Part shown: one piece after another, positions 46,123-54,258 of the stretch
Position numbering within the stretch: the first letter of the stretch is position 1
Layout of the letters: the number at the start of each line of letters is the position of its first letter
Assembly: GCA_016787525.1 (NCBI GenBank)
Contig: JAEUUP010000127.1
Span: forward strand, 1-64,000
Reading direction: 5' to 3'
DNA: 64,000 bases
Source of the DNA: Saprospiraceae bacterium
GTDB taxonomy: Bacteria; Bacteroidota; Bacteroidia; Chitinophagales; Saprospiraceae
Notes under the pieces: generated by a model
Told to the model about the DNA's origin: nothing
Databases searched by the model: none
Seen by the model: the letters and a program-made list of their open reading frames with translations, nothing else
Position numbers and translations under genes: made by a program

Positions 46123-48336
46123 CTATTTTTTCCTGTCAATCCACCAACGCAAACCTGCATAAATCCGACGACCCATCATAGGCGCATACACTTGAGTGGC
46201 ATCAAAATAGATGCTCGTCGGGTCGTTGTAAGCGATAATCGGGTTGTGTTGGGTGTAGTCTGTCAAATTTTCACCACCTGCATACAGTTCAAAAGTTTTG
46301 AAAAACCGATTGACAGAAGCATTCATCAAATAATATCTGGGCGAATAAGGGTCGAAATGATGCAAATACTGAGGGGGGGTATAGCTGCGGTCAGCCAAAC
46401 GCTGTTGCCCTGTTAGCGAAACTGTGTAGTTGAACGACCATTTTTTATTGGGTGTTTTGTAATCCAAAGTCATCAAATAACGGTGTTTCGGTACAAGTGG
46501 CACGGCATCCAATTTGCCGTTATAAGTTGTTTTCACATCGTTGTATTTATAGGCCAATTTGACATCCCAACCTTTGACAACTTCGGCGGTGAGCATCGCC
46601 AATAAGGTATTGGAGTACGATTGACCCGTCAAGTTGTAGAATTGAACTTTTTGATAATTGGTTTCAGCATCAACAATGATTTGATTCACAAATTCTGTTC
46701 TATACAAATCCAAACTCAAGCGCGCTTCTTTTTTATTGCCTAAATCCATCGTTTTCACAAAGTTCAACCCAAAGTTCCAAGCATCTTCAGGTTTCAGATT
46801 GGTCGGGAAAACGATTTCGCGATTGGTTGCCAAATACGATACATTTTCAGCAATCGGGCTTGCCATACGTACACCGCGACCTGCTACAAAACGCACCACA
46901 TCCCCTTCATTGAAATTATACTTCACATTCAAACGCGGAGTGACAAAAAAGCCTGCGATATTGTGATAGTCAGCTCGTAGGCCTGCCACAATTGTCCAAT
47001 CGTTATATCCTTCCATCGTCGGACGATTGAAAACATACTCGCCAAATGCGCCGGCTACCCCCTCAGTACGTGATATGTTTTTATCATTCAAAAACTCTTT
47101 GTAATCATCGAGTTGTGCGCTACCGCCCAATTGCAATTTATGGTCGGTGGTGTTGATGATGGTGGCAAACAATACATTACCATACAGACTGCGCTGTGTA
47201 CCCGTGTATTTGTTTTTACCATAAATGGCGTTCAAATTGTGATAGGTTGCTGACCATTGCGACCCCAAAGCATTATAAGGTTTGGCAAAACCTAAGTAAC
47301 CCAATTTGCCCAAAACAGAAACCCGTTGGTTCAAGACATTGATTTGAAACGGATTTTTAATACTCGGATTATCAATCAATTGTCCACTTTTTCTTTCTTC
47401 TGAAATGGCATGAACAAAAAGCTGACTTTCAATTTTGTCATCTCGATAGAAGGCACGATACATACCATTCAGCTGCTTTTTCAAAGGCATATCTACAAAA
47501 CCATTGTCGTCATGGTCGAGTTTGTTTTGCAACATACTGCCATGCAGCAGAAGGCTCTGTGCAAATTTTTCGGTATGCACTTTGTTGAGATGCACATTCG
47601 CTTCGACACGACCTGAATTTTCTGCAAAAAGGTTGCCAAAAGCCGCTTTGTCCTCTCCAGGTTGCACCAAACCCACGTTGATTTGCCCTGTAATGCTCTG
47701 AAAACCGTTGCGTACCGAACCTACGCCTTTGTTGATGTCAATATTCTTAATCCACGTGCCAGGTATGTATTCGAGTGCGTAAGGTTGCGCCAAACCATAG
47801 AAATCAGGTCTGTTTTCGACCATCAATTGTGTATAAATGCCACGTAAACCCAACATTTGGATTTCTTTAGCCCCCGTCACAGCGTCGGAATATTGAATGT
47901 CCACTGTTCCATTGGTTTCAAAACTTTCGGACAAATTGCAGCACGGGGCTTTTTTCAATTCGTTGGAGTTGATGCGCTCGACATTGCGAGGGTCGAGTGC
48001 GGACACCATATTATCGCCTCTTTTGCCTTTGATTTCCACCGCTTTTAGTGTTTTCGGCACATTGAGCGTGATGGAAACATCGTTTTGATTGGGCTTTAGC
48101 GTCAGCATAGCCATTTCGTAGCCGACAAATTCGACGTGAATCATGGTCTCTTTTGTCTTGCGAGGGAGTTCAAATACGCCATCTTCATTGGTCAAAGTTT
48201 CGGCACTTTTATCCATCCAAAACACATGTGCGCCAATGATTGACTCGCCTTTTTCATCTTTCACAACACCCCTCAGTATTTGGGCATTGAGTGAAAAAGC
48301 GAAAAGTGAAAGTATTATTACTATATTGACTTTCAT
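46123..48336 (-). CDS. TonB-dependent receptor, probable metal uptake or efflux link
   Basis: A 737-residue outer-membrane receptor with signal peptide MKVNIVIILSLFAFSLNAQ, a carboxypeptidase-regulatory domain (LRGVVKDEKGESIIGAHVFWMD), a plug (AEIKGKRGDNMVSALDPRNVERINSNELKKAPCCNLSESFETNGTVDIQYSDAVTGAKEIQMLGLRG) and a barrel ending MMGRRIYAGLRWWIDRKK. The PCCNLSESF pair and the IQMLGLRG ending of the plug are typical of the Bacteroidota receptor usually encoded with heavy-metal-binding domain proteins. It is last in a minus-strand run with HYC_CC_PP, HMA and heavy-metal-binding genes, so copper or another soft metal is the probable ligand. Confidence 0.9.
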   Translation of the reverse strand: MKVNIVIILSLFAFSLNAQILRGVVKDEKGESIIGAHVFWMDKSAETLTNEDGVFELPRKTKETMIHVEFVGYEMAMLTLKPNQNDVSITLNVPKTLKAVEIKGKRGDNMVSALDPRNVERINSNELKKAPCCNLSESFETNGTVDIQYSDAVTGAKEIQMLGLRGIYTQLMVENRPDFYGLAQPYALEYIPGTWIKNIDINKGVGSVRNGFQSITGQINVGLVQPGEDKAAFGNLFAENSGRVEANVHLNKVHTEKFAQSLLLHGSMLQNKLDHDDNGFVDMPLKKQLNGMYRAFYRDDKIESQLFVHAISEERKSGQLIDNPSIKNPFQINVLNQRVSVLGKLGYLGFAKPYNALGSQWSATYHNLNAIYGKNKYTGTQRSLYGNVLFATIINTTDHKLQLGGSAQLDDYKEFLNDKNISRTEGVAGAFGEYVFNRPTMEGYNDWTIVAGLRADYHNIAGFFVTPRLNVKYNFNEGDVVRFVAGRGVRMASPIAENVSYLATNREIVFPTNLKPEDAWNFGLNFVKTMDLGNKKEARLSLDLYRTEFVNQIIVDAETNYQKVQFYNLTGQSYSNTLLAMLTAEVVKGWDVKLAYKYNDVKTTYNGKLDAVPLVPKHRYLMTLDYKTPNKKWSFNYTVSLTGQQRLADRSYTPPQYLHHFDPYSPRYYLMNASVNRFFKTFELYAGGENLTDYTQHNPIIAYNDPTSIYFDATQVYAPMMGRRIYAGLRWWIDRKK

Positions 48337-48394
48337 TGCTTTATAAGATTTATGAGTTCAGTAGAAACTCCAAATCTCTTTCGTTGAAATGCGT

Positions 48395-48436
48395 AAAACC
48401 CCTCAGTAAATGGTGTTTTACTGAGGGGGTATTTTA
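48395..48436. terminator. Terminator built from an inverted pair of the 9-mer
   Basis: CCCCTCAGTAAA (48399-48410) faces TTTACTGAGGGG (48417-48428), spaced by TGGTGT; flanking A and T stretches extend the stem on both sides. On the minus strand GGGGTTTTAC provides a short T-run after the heavy-metal-binding gene. The only head-to-head pair of the 9-mer in the window. Confidence 0.8.
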
Positions 48437-48688
48437 CTGCTTTTGAGCTTTGGACTTCACCGCTACTAAGTCCATTTTGCATTTGCCGCACTTGCCTGCG
48501 TGGTCAGTTGCTGGCTCGCATTTCATTGGACATTCGTACATGGTTTTAGCCGCAGTTGCTGCTTTGTTAGCAGGCTTTTTCGCTTTTTTTGTTGTTTTAG
48601 GCTTGGCCGTTGTTGTCGGTGCATTTTGTGCGAACGAAACAGTCGTACCGAGAGCCATCAAAGCGATAGCCACTAAGAGTTTTTTCAT
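48434..48688 (-). CDS. Small exported heavy-metal-binding domain protein
   Basis: An 84-residue protein: signal peptide MKKLLVAIALMALGTTVSFAQ, a Lys/Thr/Ala-rich linker, then a heavy-metal-binding domain with MYECPMKCEPATDHAGKCGKCKMDLV, matching the YxCPMHP...GxCPxCGMxL pattern of copper-handling proteins such as CusB N-termini (His of MHP is Lys here). It probably buffers copper in the periplasm. It precedes the TonB receptor on the minus strand, separated by the 9-mer hairpin. Confidence 0.85.
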   Translation of the reverse strand: MKKLLVAIALMALGTTVSFAQNAPTTTAKPKTTKKAKKPANKAATAAKTMYECPMKCEPATDHAGKCGKCKMDLVAVKSKAQKQ

Positions 48689-48820
48689 AACGAAAGAAAT
48701 TTAAAAGTTAAAAAGATTAAAAATACGGCTGTCCCGAGGGTTTCAATCTTTGATTCACCCTTGACAGCATTTCTTTAAGAACAGTTTTTTGATGATGATT
48801 TTCAACAGTTTAACCACTTT

Positions 48821-49210
48821 CTATTCTTTTTTTGATGCGACTGTTGTCACACGGCTGCGGTCGTATTGACAGCACTCTTCCAATTTGAAATAGGCTTTGT
48901 CGGCGGCTCTGTACTTTTCGTTGTCGTAGCCAACGAGTGCAATACGTTTCAAAATAGCATCAGAACTTGTCTTTTTTGAGTCATAAGTGACTACTAAAGT
49001 CAAGGTTTCATCATCCCAATTGGCTTTTTGTACACCTTTGAGACCGAAACAGGCGGTTTCAATTTTCTTTTTGCACATACCGCAGTCACCATTGACAGAG
49101 AGTGTATCGGTCACAATGGTGGTAGCATCGACTGTTTGAGCCACTGTTGTTTGAATGGAAAGGACTATGAAAGCTGCTATGAAGCAGAGAGAAGACATGA
49201 TTTTTTTCAT
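48821..49210 (-). CDS. Exported HMA-domain metallochaperone-like protein
   Basis: A 129-residue protein with signal peptide MKKIMSSLCFIAAFIVLSIQTTVAQ and one heavy-metal-associated domain of ferredoxin-like fold: VNGDCGMCKKKIETACFGLKGVQKANWDDETLTLVVTYD, where C-G-M-C is the metal site. Residues after about 95 form a tail with ECCQYD, adding a second Cys pair. Likely a periplasmic copper chaperone working with its neighbours. Confidence 0.88.
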   Translation of the reverse strand: MKKIMSSLCFIAAFIVLSIQTTVAQTVDATTIVTDTLSVNGDCGMCKKKIETACFGLKGVQKANWDDETLTLVVTYDSKKTSSDAILKRIALVGYDNEKYRAADKAYFKLEECCQYDRSRVTTVASKKE

Positions 49211-49336
49211 CGTTGATTAGATTTAATAATGATTGATAGAGATGTAAATGCTTTGTAGTAGGACAGTTTTTAGTATTTATGGGTGATTTTCGCCCACTAA
49301 CTGTGCTATCTCAGACAAAAGATAATCCAAAACAAT

Positions 49337-49834
49337 CTAACAACGATAAACTTGTAAGAAATTGAGCCGATCGCGCCCAGAATACTGAGGGGGTGGTGGG
49401 CGAGGCAACGCCTGAGTGATCGGGCAATAAGCCTCAATTTTTACTTCCGAAAAGAGTGGTGTATTGTGTTGAGGTTGGATTGCCAGTAGTTCGATGGTTG
49501 GCAATTCAGATTTTTTGATTTCTAAAAATTTGAGGTCTGCTTTGAGGTGTTTTTTAGTTTTTTTAGTGCAATCATGGTTGTCATGCCCTGTTTTTTTGCA
49601 CAAAGCATCTTTGATGGCTTTCTGACAACAAGGGTGCATATTATAAAAGCCTTCGGGAAGCTGTAAAGCATTCTCCGAAGGCTCTTTTTCGCACTGATGT
49701 GCAATATCAAATAAAGAAGTTTCTGATTTACCAGTACAAAAACAATATAAAGTATTGACACTCAGCCCCATTGTCGAAAATAAAACAATGGCGATGAGAA
49801 AACCAACCGTAATATGTTTTACACTGTTTTTCAA
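49337..49834 (-). CDS. HYC_CC_PP family protein
   Basis: A 165-residue protein with an N-terminal hydrophobic segment (about 10-28), YCFCTGK, a HPCCQKAIKDALCKK block, NHDCTKK, and the C-terminal signature RPPPPQYSGRDRLNFLQVYRC. The family is named after such motifs and is found beside copper-related TonB receptors and HMA proteins in Bacteroidota; its biochemical role is not known. It is the first of four consecutive minus-strand genes (49834 to 46123). The antisense 9-mer encodes PPPQY within the conserved signature. Confidence 0.85.
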   Translation of the reverse strand: MKNSVKHITVGFLIAIVLFSTMGLSVNTLYCFCTGKSETSLFDIAHQCEKEPSENALQLPEGFYNMHPCCQKAIKDALCKKTGHDNHDCTKKTKKHLKADLKFLEIKKSELPTIELLAIQPQHNTPLFSEVKIEAYCPITQALPRPPPPQYSGRDRLNFLQVYRC

Positions 49835-49843
49835 AATTCTAAT

Positions 49844-51022
49844 TTACTTAAACATGTCTTTTATTCTGTCGAAAAAGCCTTTGTCTTCTTTTTCTGGCTT
49901 GGGCTGAAAGTTAGGCATATTTCGCAATTTTTCCAAAAGCGCGCGTTCTTCATCGGTCAATTTTTTAGGTGTCCAGACGTTAATATGTACGAGTTGGTCA
50001 CCTTTTCTGCCATAACTTTGGATAGACGGCAAGCCTTTTCCTTCAAAACGAAAAATTTTGCCTGCTGTTGTGCCTGCGGGTACTTTCATACGAACACGGC
50101 CATCGAGTGTAGGTACTTCGATTTGTGTACCCAAAGCTGCATCTGCAAAATTGATAAAGATTTCACAGTGCAAATTCATACCGTCGCGGTGCAAGCTTTC
50201 GTGTGGAATTTCCTCGATACCGATGTATAAATCACCCGCAGGGCCACCTTTTGCCCCAGCATTTCCTCTCCCACTCATTTGCAACTCCATGCCATCTGCT
50301 ACACCACTTGGAATTTGGATGTCAATTGTTTCTTCACCATAGACAGTACCTTCGCCGCGACAAGTACCACAATTAGCCGTTACCACTCGACCTGAACCTT
50401 TACACGTAGGACAACCCGAAGTTGTTGCCATTTGACCTAAAAAAGTATTGCGCACTTGACGCACATAACCTGAGCCTTTGCACGTTTGGCAAGTTGACAC
50501 TGCATTTGCGTCTTTTGCACCACTACCATTGCAGGTCTGACAACCGACTTGTTTTTTAACTTTTATCTTTTTATTGACACCGTTGGCAATTTCTTCCAAA
50601 CTCAAACGCACTTTGATACGCAAGTTAGAACCACGCTGCCCTTGTGGACGACGAGTACCACCTTGACCACCACCGAAAAACGACTCGAATGGATTGCCAC
50701 CTTGACCACCATCGCCAAAGATGTCGCCAAAATTGCTGAAAATATCTTCCATCGTGAAGCCACGTCCACCACCATGGCCACCACCGCCCATTGAACCATC
50801 GAATGCGGCATGACCCATACGGTCATATTTGGCACGTTTGTCGGCATTGCTCAATATCTCATAAGCTTCGGCTGCTTCTTTGAACTTCTCTTCGGCTGCT
50901 TTATCGCCGGGGTTGCGGTCGGGGTGATATTGCATCGCTTGCTTTCGATAAGCGGACTTGATGGTCGCATCGTCAGCATTTTTGGCAACGCCCAGCACTT
51001 CATAAAAATCTCTTTTTGCCAT
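49844..51022 (-). CDS. dnaJ: Chaperone protein DnaJ
   Basis: A 392-residue type I J-protein: J-domain with YHPDRNPGDK (HPD at about 33-35), a Gly/Phe-rich linker (GGGGHGGGRGF, GGQGGNPFESFFGGGQGG), four zinc-finger motifs CQTCNGSG, CQTCKGSG, CPTCKGSG, CGTCRGEG, and the C-terminal substrate-binding domains. It delivers unfolded proteins to DnaK and stimulates its ATPase. grpE lies upstream on the same strand, dnaK is not in the window. No 9-mer inside the gene. Confidence 0.97.
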   Translation of the reverse strand: MAKRDFYEVLGVAKNADDATIKSAYRKQAMQYHPDRNPGDKAAEEKFKEAAEAYEILSNADKRAKYDRMGHAAFDGSMGGGGHGGGRGFTMEDIFSNFGDIFGDGGQGGNPFESFFGGGQGGTRRPQGQRGSNLRIKVRLSLEEIANGVNKKIKVKKQVGCQTCNGSGAKDANAVSTCQTCKGSGYVRQVRNTFLGQMATTSGCPTCKGSGRVVTANCGTCRGEGTVYGEETIDIQIPSGVADGMELQMSGRGNAGAKGGPAGDLYIGIEEIPHESLHRDGMNLHCEIFINFADAALGTQIEVPTLDGRVRMKVPAGTTAGKIFRFEGKGLPSIQSYGRKGDQLVHINVWTPKKLTDEERALLEKLRNMPNFQPKPEKEDKGFFDRIKDMFK

Positions 51023-51027
51023 GTTTT

Positions 51028-51112
51028 AATGTCATTGGGTCATCGGTCATTGGGTCATCAGTTATTGGTCAGTCAAAAATGATACAATATCTAATCACCC
51101 CATGACTAATGA
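51028..51112. repeat. Degenerate GTCATTGG-type short repeats between grpE and dnaJ
   Basis: The 92-bp gap repeats GTCATTGGGTCAT, GGTCATTGGGTCATC, TTATTGGTCAGTC and, inverted, ATGACTAATGACAT. Similar ATGACTAATGAC stretches occur at 6981-7020 and 51783-51800. They look like remains of a heptamer-type short repeat. Confidence 0.5.
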
Positions 51113-51114
51113 CA

Positions 51115-51675
51115 TTATTTACCAACTACCACTTTTGCGTAGCGAATAATTTTTTCGTTCAATAAATAACCTTTTTCAACGGTATCCACAACTTTGCCAA
51201 CGAGATCGTCGCCCGCTGGTATTTCCGTGATGGCTTCGTGTTGGTCGGGGTCGAAATCTGTGCCTTTCGGTGACTCCATCTCAACTAAGCCTTTTGAGCG
51301 GAGTGTATTTTGAAATTTTTGCCATACCAAATTGACCCCCTCAGTAAAAGATTCATTTTTAGCGGCCCTGTCAAAATCGTCCAAAATTGGTAATAAGGCT
51401 GTCAAAGTGTCACGCGCTGCCATCTGGATGGTTTCGACTTTTTCCTTAGTCATACGGCGGCGGAAGTTGTCGAACTCCGCAACTTGACGTAAGTATTTGT
51501 CTTTCAATTCATCTACCTGTTTTTTCAAATCGGCATTTTCTTTCGACAAACCCTCTGTTTCTCCTTTGTTGGATGATTCTGTAGGTGTTTCTACTGCTTC
51601 TTCTTGCAAAACGTCTTCGTTTTGTAAAACCTCATTATTTTCCATACTTTTCTTTTTAAACCACTTGTTTATCAT
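51115..51675 (-). CDS. grpE: Nucleotide exchange factor GrpE
   Basis: A 186-residue protein: acidic, disordered N-terminus, long coiled coil (LKKQVDELKDKYLRQVAEFDNFRRRMTKEK), then the wing with ALLPILDDFDRAAKN, GVNLVWQKFQNTLRSKGLVEM, DFDPDQHEAITEIP and the terminal GYLLNEKIIRYAKVVVGK. It exchanges ADP on DnaK. A promoter-type TACCTTTG lies at 51758-51751 (minus). The 9-mer encodes TEG in the wing region. Confidence 0.96.
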   Translation of the reverse strand: MINKWFKKKSMENNEVLQNEDVLQEEAVETPTESSNKGETEGLSKENADLKKQVDELKDKYLRQVAEFDNFRRRMTKEKVETIQMAARDTLTALLPILDDFDRAAKNESFTEGVNLVWQKFQNTLRSKGLVEMESPKGTDFDPDQHEAITEIPAGDDLVGKVVDTVEKGYLLNEKIIRYAKVVVGK

Positions 51676-51872
51676 GGATTTGTTTTAAGTTATTTTGAAC
51701 TCTCAATTTGCCTGCCATCGCATCTGAACTGACATTTTGACACGCGGGCGCAAAGGTAGGGAAAATTATCAGGAGTCATGTTTGTATTGACCAATGACTA
51801 ATAATCAAAGCCTTTTCATCGCCACACTTGCCTTAATGGTCGTCTCTTAAAACCATTTAACGAGAGAATTTA

Positions 51873-51880
51873 TACTTTTG
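51873..51880 (+). promoter_or_regulatory. -7 promoter element of the LytS/LytTR operon
   Basis: TACTTTTG at 51873-51880 matches TAnnTTTG; the kinase start codon is 36 bp downstream. No clear TTG at -33. Confidence 0.45.
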
Positions 51881-51915
51881 TCGAAAAGAAAAAACGATAA
51901 AATAGAGATTCATTG

Positions 51916-52935
51916 ATGAAAAATATCATTTCGGACAAATACAAGACTATTCTCTTTCACATCTGTTTGTGGGGTATTTGGCTCTACTTGCCTTTGTCGA
52001 ATACACGCGACGAAGAGTTGTACACACGCACAATACAGATGTTTTCATTTATCTTCTTGACACATATACCGCTTTTTTTTATCAATACGGAGTGGTTGAT
52101 TCCTAAAATTCTACATAAAAAAGGGACGACGACCTATTTTTGGCTGCTTTTAGGTTTTATTCTTGTTTTTGCCATATGGCACAATTTAGTAGGGGATTGG
52201 GTCAAGAATATTTTGGATATAAAAGACAGAGGGCATAGAAATTTGACGTGGTCTCTTGTACCTATCATTTTTGTCACAGCTATCAGTACGGGTTATGGGC
52301 TATTCAATTATGTTGTTAAAGAGGAAAAAGTGAAGCAAGAGGCGCAACAAGAGCGTTTGCAATCGGAACTGTCGTTTTTGCGTTCGCAGATTAGCCCGCA
52401 TTTTATTTTCAACATTCTCAACAGTATTGTTTATCTCATTCGCACAAAGTCAGACCTTGCTGAACCTGTGACGATAAAACTCTCGGAACTCATGCGCTAT
52501 ATGTTGTATGAATCTGAAAGTGCGCAGATTCCGCTTGATAAAGAGTTGACTTATTTGTCAAATTATATCGAATTGCAAAAAGTACGTTTTGAAGATGATG
52601 TGGCAATCAAGCTCCATACTGAGGGGGAGGTGACGAACCAAATTATTGAGCCAATGTTGATGATTCCTTTTGTGGAAAATGCTTTTAAACACGGTGTCGG
52701 TATGATTTTGAACCCCATTATTGATATTTCAATAAAAATAACAGAAAACGAATTGTTTTTCAACGTCCGCAATAAAATTGCTCCTGAATCGGCGGAGGAT
52801 AAAGACAGCAGCTCAGGCATCGGCTTGCGCAATGTGAAGAGACGCTTGGAGCTGTTGTATCCACATAAACATCAGTTGGATATCAAGGATACTGAGGGGT
52901 GGTTTGAAGTCAATCTGAATTTGAAGTTTAATTAA
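51916..52935 (+). CDS. LytS-type sensor histidine kinase
   Basis: A 339-residue membrane kinase. Four membrane segments fill residues 1-140 (HICLWGIWLYLPL, FIFLTHIPLFFI, FWLLLGFILVFAIW, LVPIIFVTAISTGYGLF), a coiled coil follows (KEEKVKQEAQQERLQSELS), then the His_kinase domain with FLRSQISPHFIFNILNSIVYLI (phosphoacceptor His in SPHF) and an HATPase-type end (PFVENAFKHGV, GIGLRNVKRRLELLY). The start is ATG at 51916. It is 9 bp upstream of a LytTR response regulator, its obvious partner. Two 9-mer copies encode TEG. Confidence 0.93.
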   Translation: MKNIISDKYKTILFHICLWGIWLYLPLSNTRDEELYTRTIQMFSFIFLTHIPLFFINTEWLIPKILHKKGTTTYFWLLLGFILVFAIWHNLVGDWVKNILDIKDRGHRNLTWSLVPIIFVTAISTGYGLFNYVVKEEKVKQEAQQERLQSELSFLRSQISPHFIFNILNSIVYLIRTKSDLAEPVTIKLSELMRYMLYESESAQIPLDKELTYLSNYIELQKVRFEDDVAIKLHTEGEVTNQIIEPMLMIPFVENAFKHGVGMILNPIIDISIKITENELFFNVRNKIAPESAEDKDSSSGIGLRNVKRRLELLYPHKHQLDIKDTEGWFEVNLNLKFN

Positions 52936-52944
52936 AAAAACAAG

Positions 52945-53700
52945 ATGAAACTAAAATGTATCGTCGTTGACGACGAAAGTATGGCGCGCCGACTTTTAGA
53001 AGAAAACATCAAACAAGTGCCATTTTTGGAGTTAGTGGGTTTGTGCAAAAATCCTTTTGAAGCGATGCAAATACTGCAAGAGCAAACGGTGGATTTGATG
53101 TTTTTGGACATCCAGATGCCGGGTATGTTGGGAACTAAGTTTTTGCAAAGCCTGCGCGAAAAACCATTGGTTATTTTTGTCACGGCTTATGCCAACTACG
53201 CAGTTGAAAGTTATGATTTGGATGTGGTGGATTATTTGATGAAGCCCGTTAGTGTAGAGCGTTTTACGAAAGCCGCCTACAAAGCTTTGGAGGAAAAGCA
53301 GAAATTGATTGCCGTTTCGACCCCCTCAGTATCCGTTGCCGTGGAGCCGCCATTGACTAAAGAAGAAGAAGCGTTGCCCGATTATTTTTTTGTGAATGTG
53401 GAATATTCACTCGTCAAGGTGTCTATCAAAGATATTTCACACGTTGAAAGCATGAAAGACTATGTTAAAATCTATTTGACAAATGCCAAAAAGCCTATTT
53501 TGACAAAAAGCACCTTAAAGGGAATTGAAGAAAAATTGCCTTCAAAAGGCTTTATGCGTGTACATAAATCATTCATTGTCAATATAGATAAGATAGAATC
53601 TATCCGAAGCCAAAGCATTACAATTGGCGAACACCATGTGCCTGTCAGTGATGCCCATTTGGAAGCTTTGATGAAAGTGATTAATCCATCCAAATCGTAA
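52945..53700 (+). CDS. LytTR-family response regulator
   Basis: A 251-residue regulator: receiver domain (residues 1-120) with DDE near the N-terminus, phospho-acceptor Asp in LMFLDIQMPG, T in FVTAYANYAV and K in LMKPVSVERF; LytTR DNA-binding domain from about 150 (FFVNVEYSLVKVSIKDISHVESMKDYVKIYL ... RVHKSFIVNIDKIESIRS). A linker with PSVSVAVEPP is encoded across the 9-mer. Pairs with the kinase at 51916. Confidence 0.94.
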   Translation: MKLKCIVVDDESMARRLLEENIKQVPFLELVGLCKNPFEAMQILQEQTVDLMFLDIQMPGMLGTKFLQSLREKPLVIFVTAYANYAVESYDLDVVDYLMKPVSVERFTKAAYKALEEKQKLIAVSTPSVSVAVEPPLTKEEEALPDYFFVNVEYSLVKVSIKDISHVESMKDYVKIYLTNAKKPILTKSTLKGIEEKLPSKGFMRVHKSFIVNIDKIESIRSQSITIGEHHVPVSDAHLEALMKVINPSKS

Positions 53701-53715
53701 AGATTGACGTAGAAC

Positions 53716-54252
53716 TCAAAACTTGTTCTTCCACATCATGCTTTCCACGGGGCGTTCGGAGCGTTGGTTGTACTTGGCATTGGGTTTTCGGTTGTAAAAA
53801 TTTTCAATATCACCTTCTACAACAAAATAAATCAACTGACCAATGGGCATCCCTGCATACACGCGGACAGGCATCGCTACCGAAATTTCGAGCGTCCAAT
53901 GGTTACAAAAACCCACATCACCCTTGCCTGCGGTGGCATGAATATCAATACCCAAACGTCCTGTACTCGATTTACCCTCCAAAAAAGGCACAGAATTATG
54001 TGTCTCAGTATATTCTTCGGTCACGCCCAAATACAAACGACCTGGTTGCAACACAAACCCCTCAGTAGAAATCTCAAAATGCTCGATTTCATTGTGCTTT
54101 TTAGCGTCTAATACTGCGTCTTTGTAGGTCGCTAAATACTTGCCCAAATGTACATCATAGCTATTGGTACCAAGACAATCGCGACGAAATGGCTCAATGA
54201 CGATGTCGCCACTTGCTATACTTTCTAATATTTTTTTGTCTGTAAAAATCAT
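53716..54252 (-). CDS. dcd: dCTP deaminase
   Basis: A 178-residue trimeric dUTPase-fold enzyme: IVIEPFRRDCLGTNSYDVHLG at the start, PGRLYLGVTEEY, the active-site region EGKSSTGRLGIDIHATAGKGDVGFCNHWTLEISV with the catalytic Glu in TLEI, and the C-terminal QLIYFVVEG. It deaminates dCTP to dUTP for thymidylate synthesis. Length and motifs are normal. It is third in a minus-strand run with a T9SS-tail lipoprotein (7 bp apart) and an unknown protein. The 9-mer encodes TEG. Confidence 0.95.
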   Translation of the reverse strand: MIFTDKKILESIASGDIVIEPFRRDCLGTNSYDVHLGKYLATYKDAVLDAKKHNEIEHFEISTEGFVLQPGRLYLGVTEEYTETHNSVPFLEGKSSTGRLGIDIHATAGKGDVGFCNHWTLEISVAMPVRVYAGMPIGQLIYFVVEGDIENFYNRKPNAKYNQRSERPVESMMWKNKF

Positions 54253-54258
54253 ATTGAG

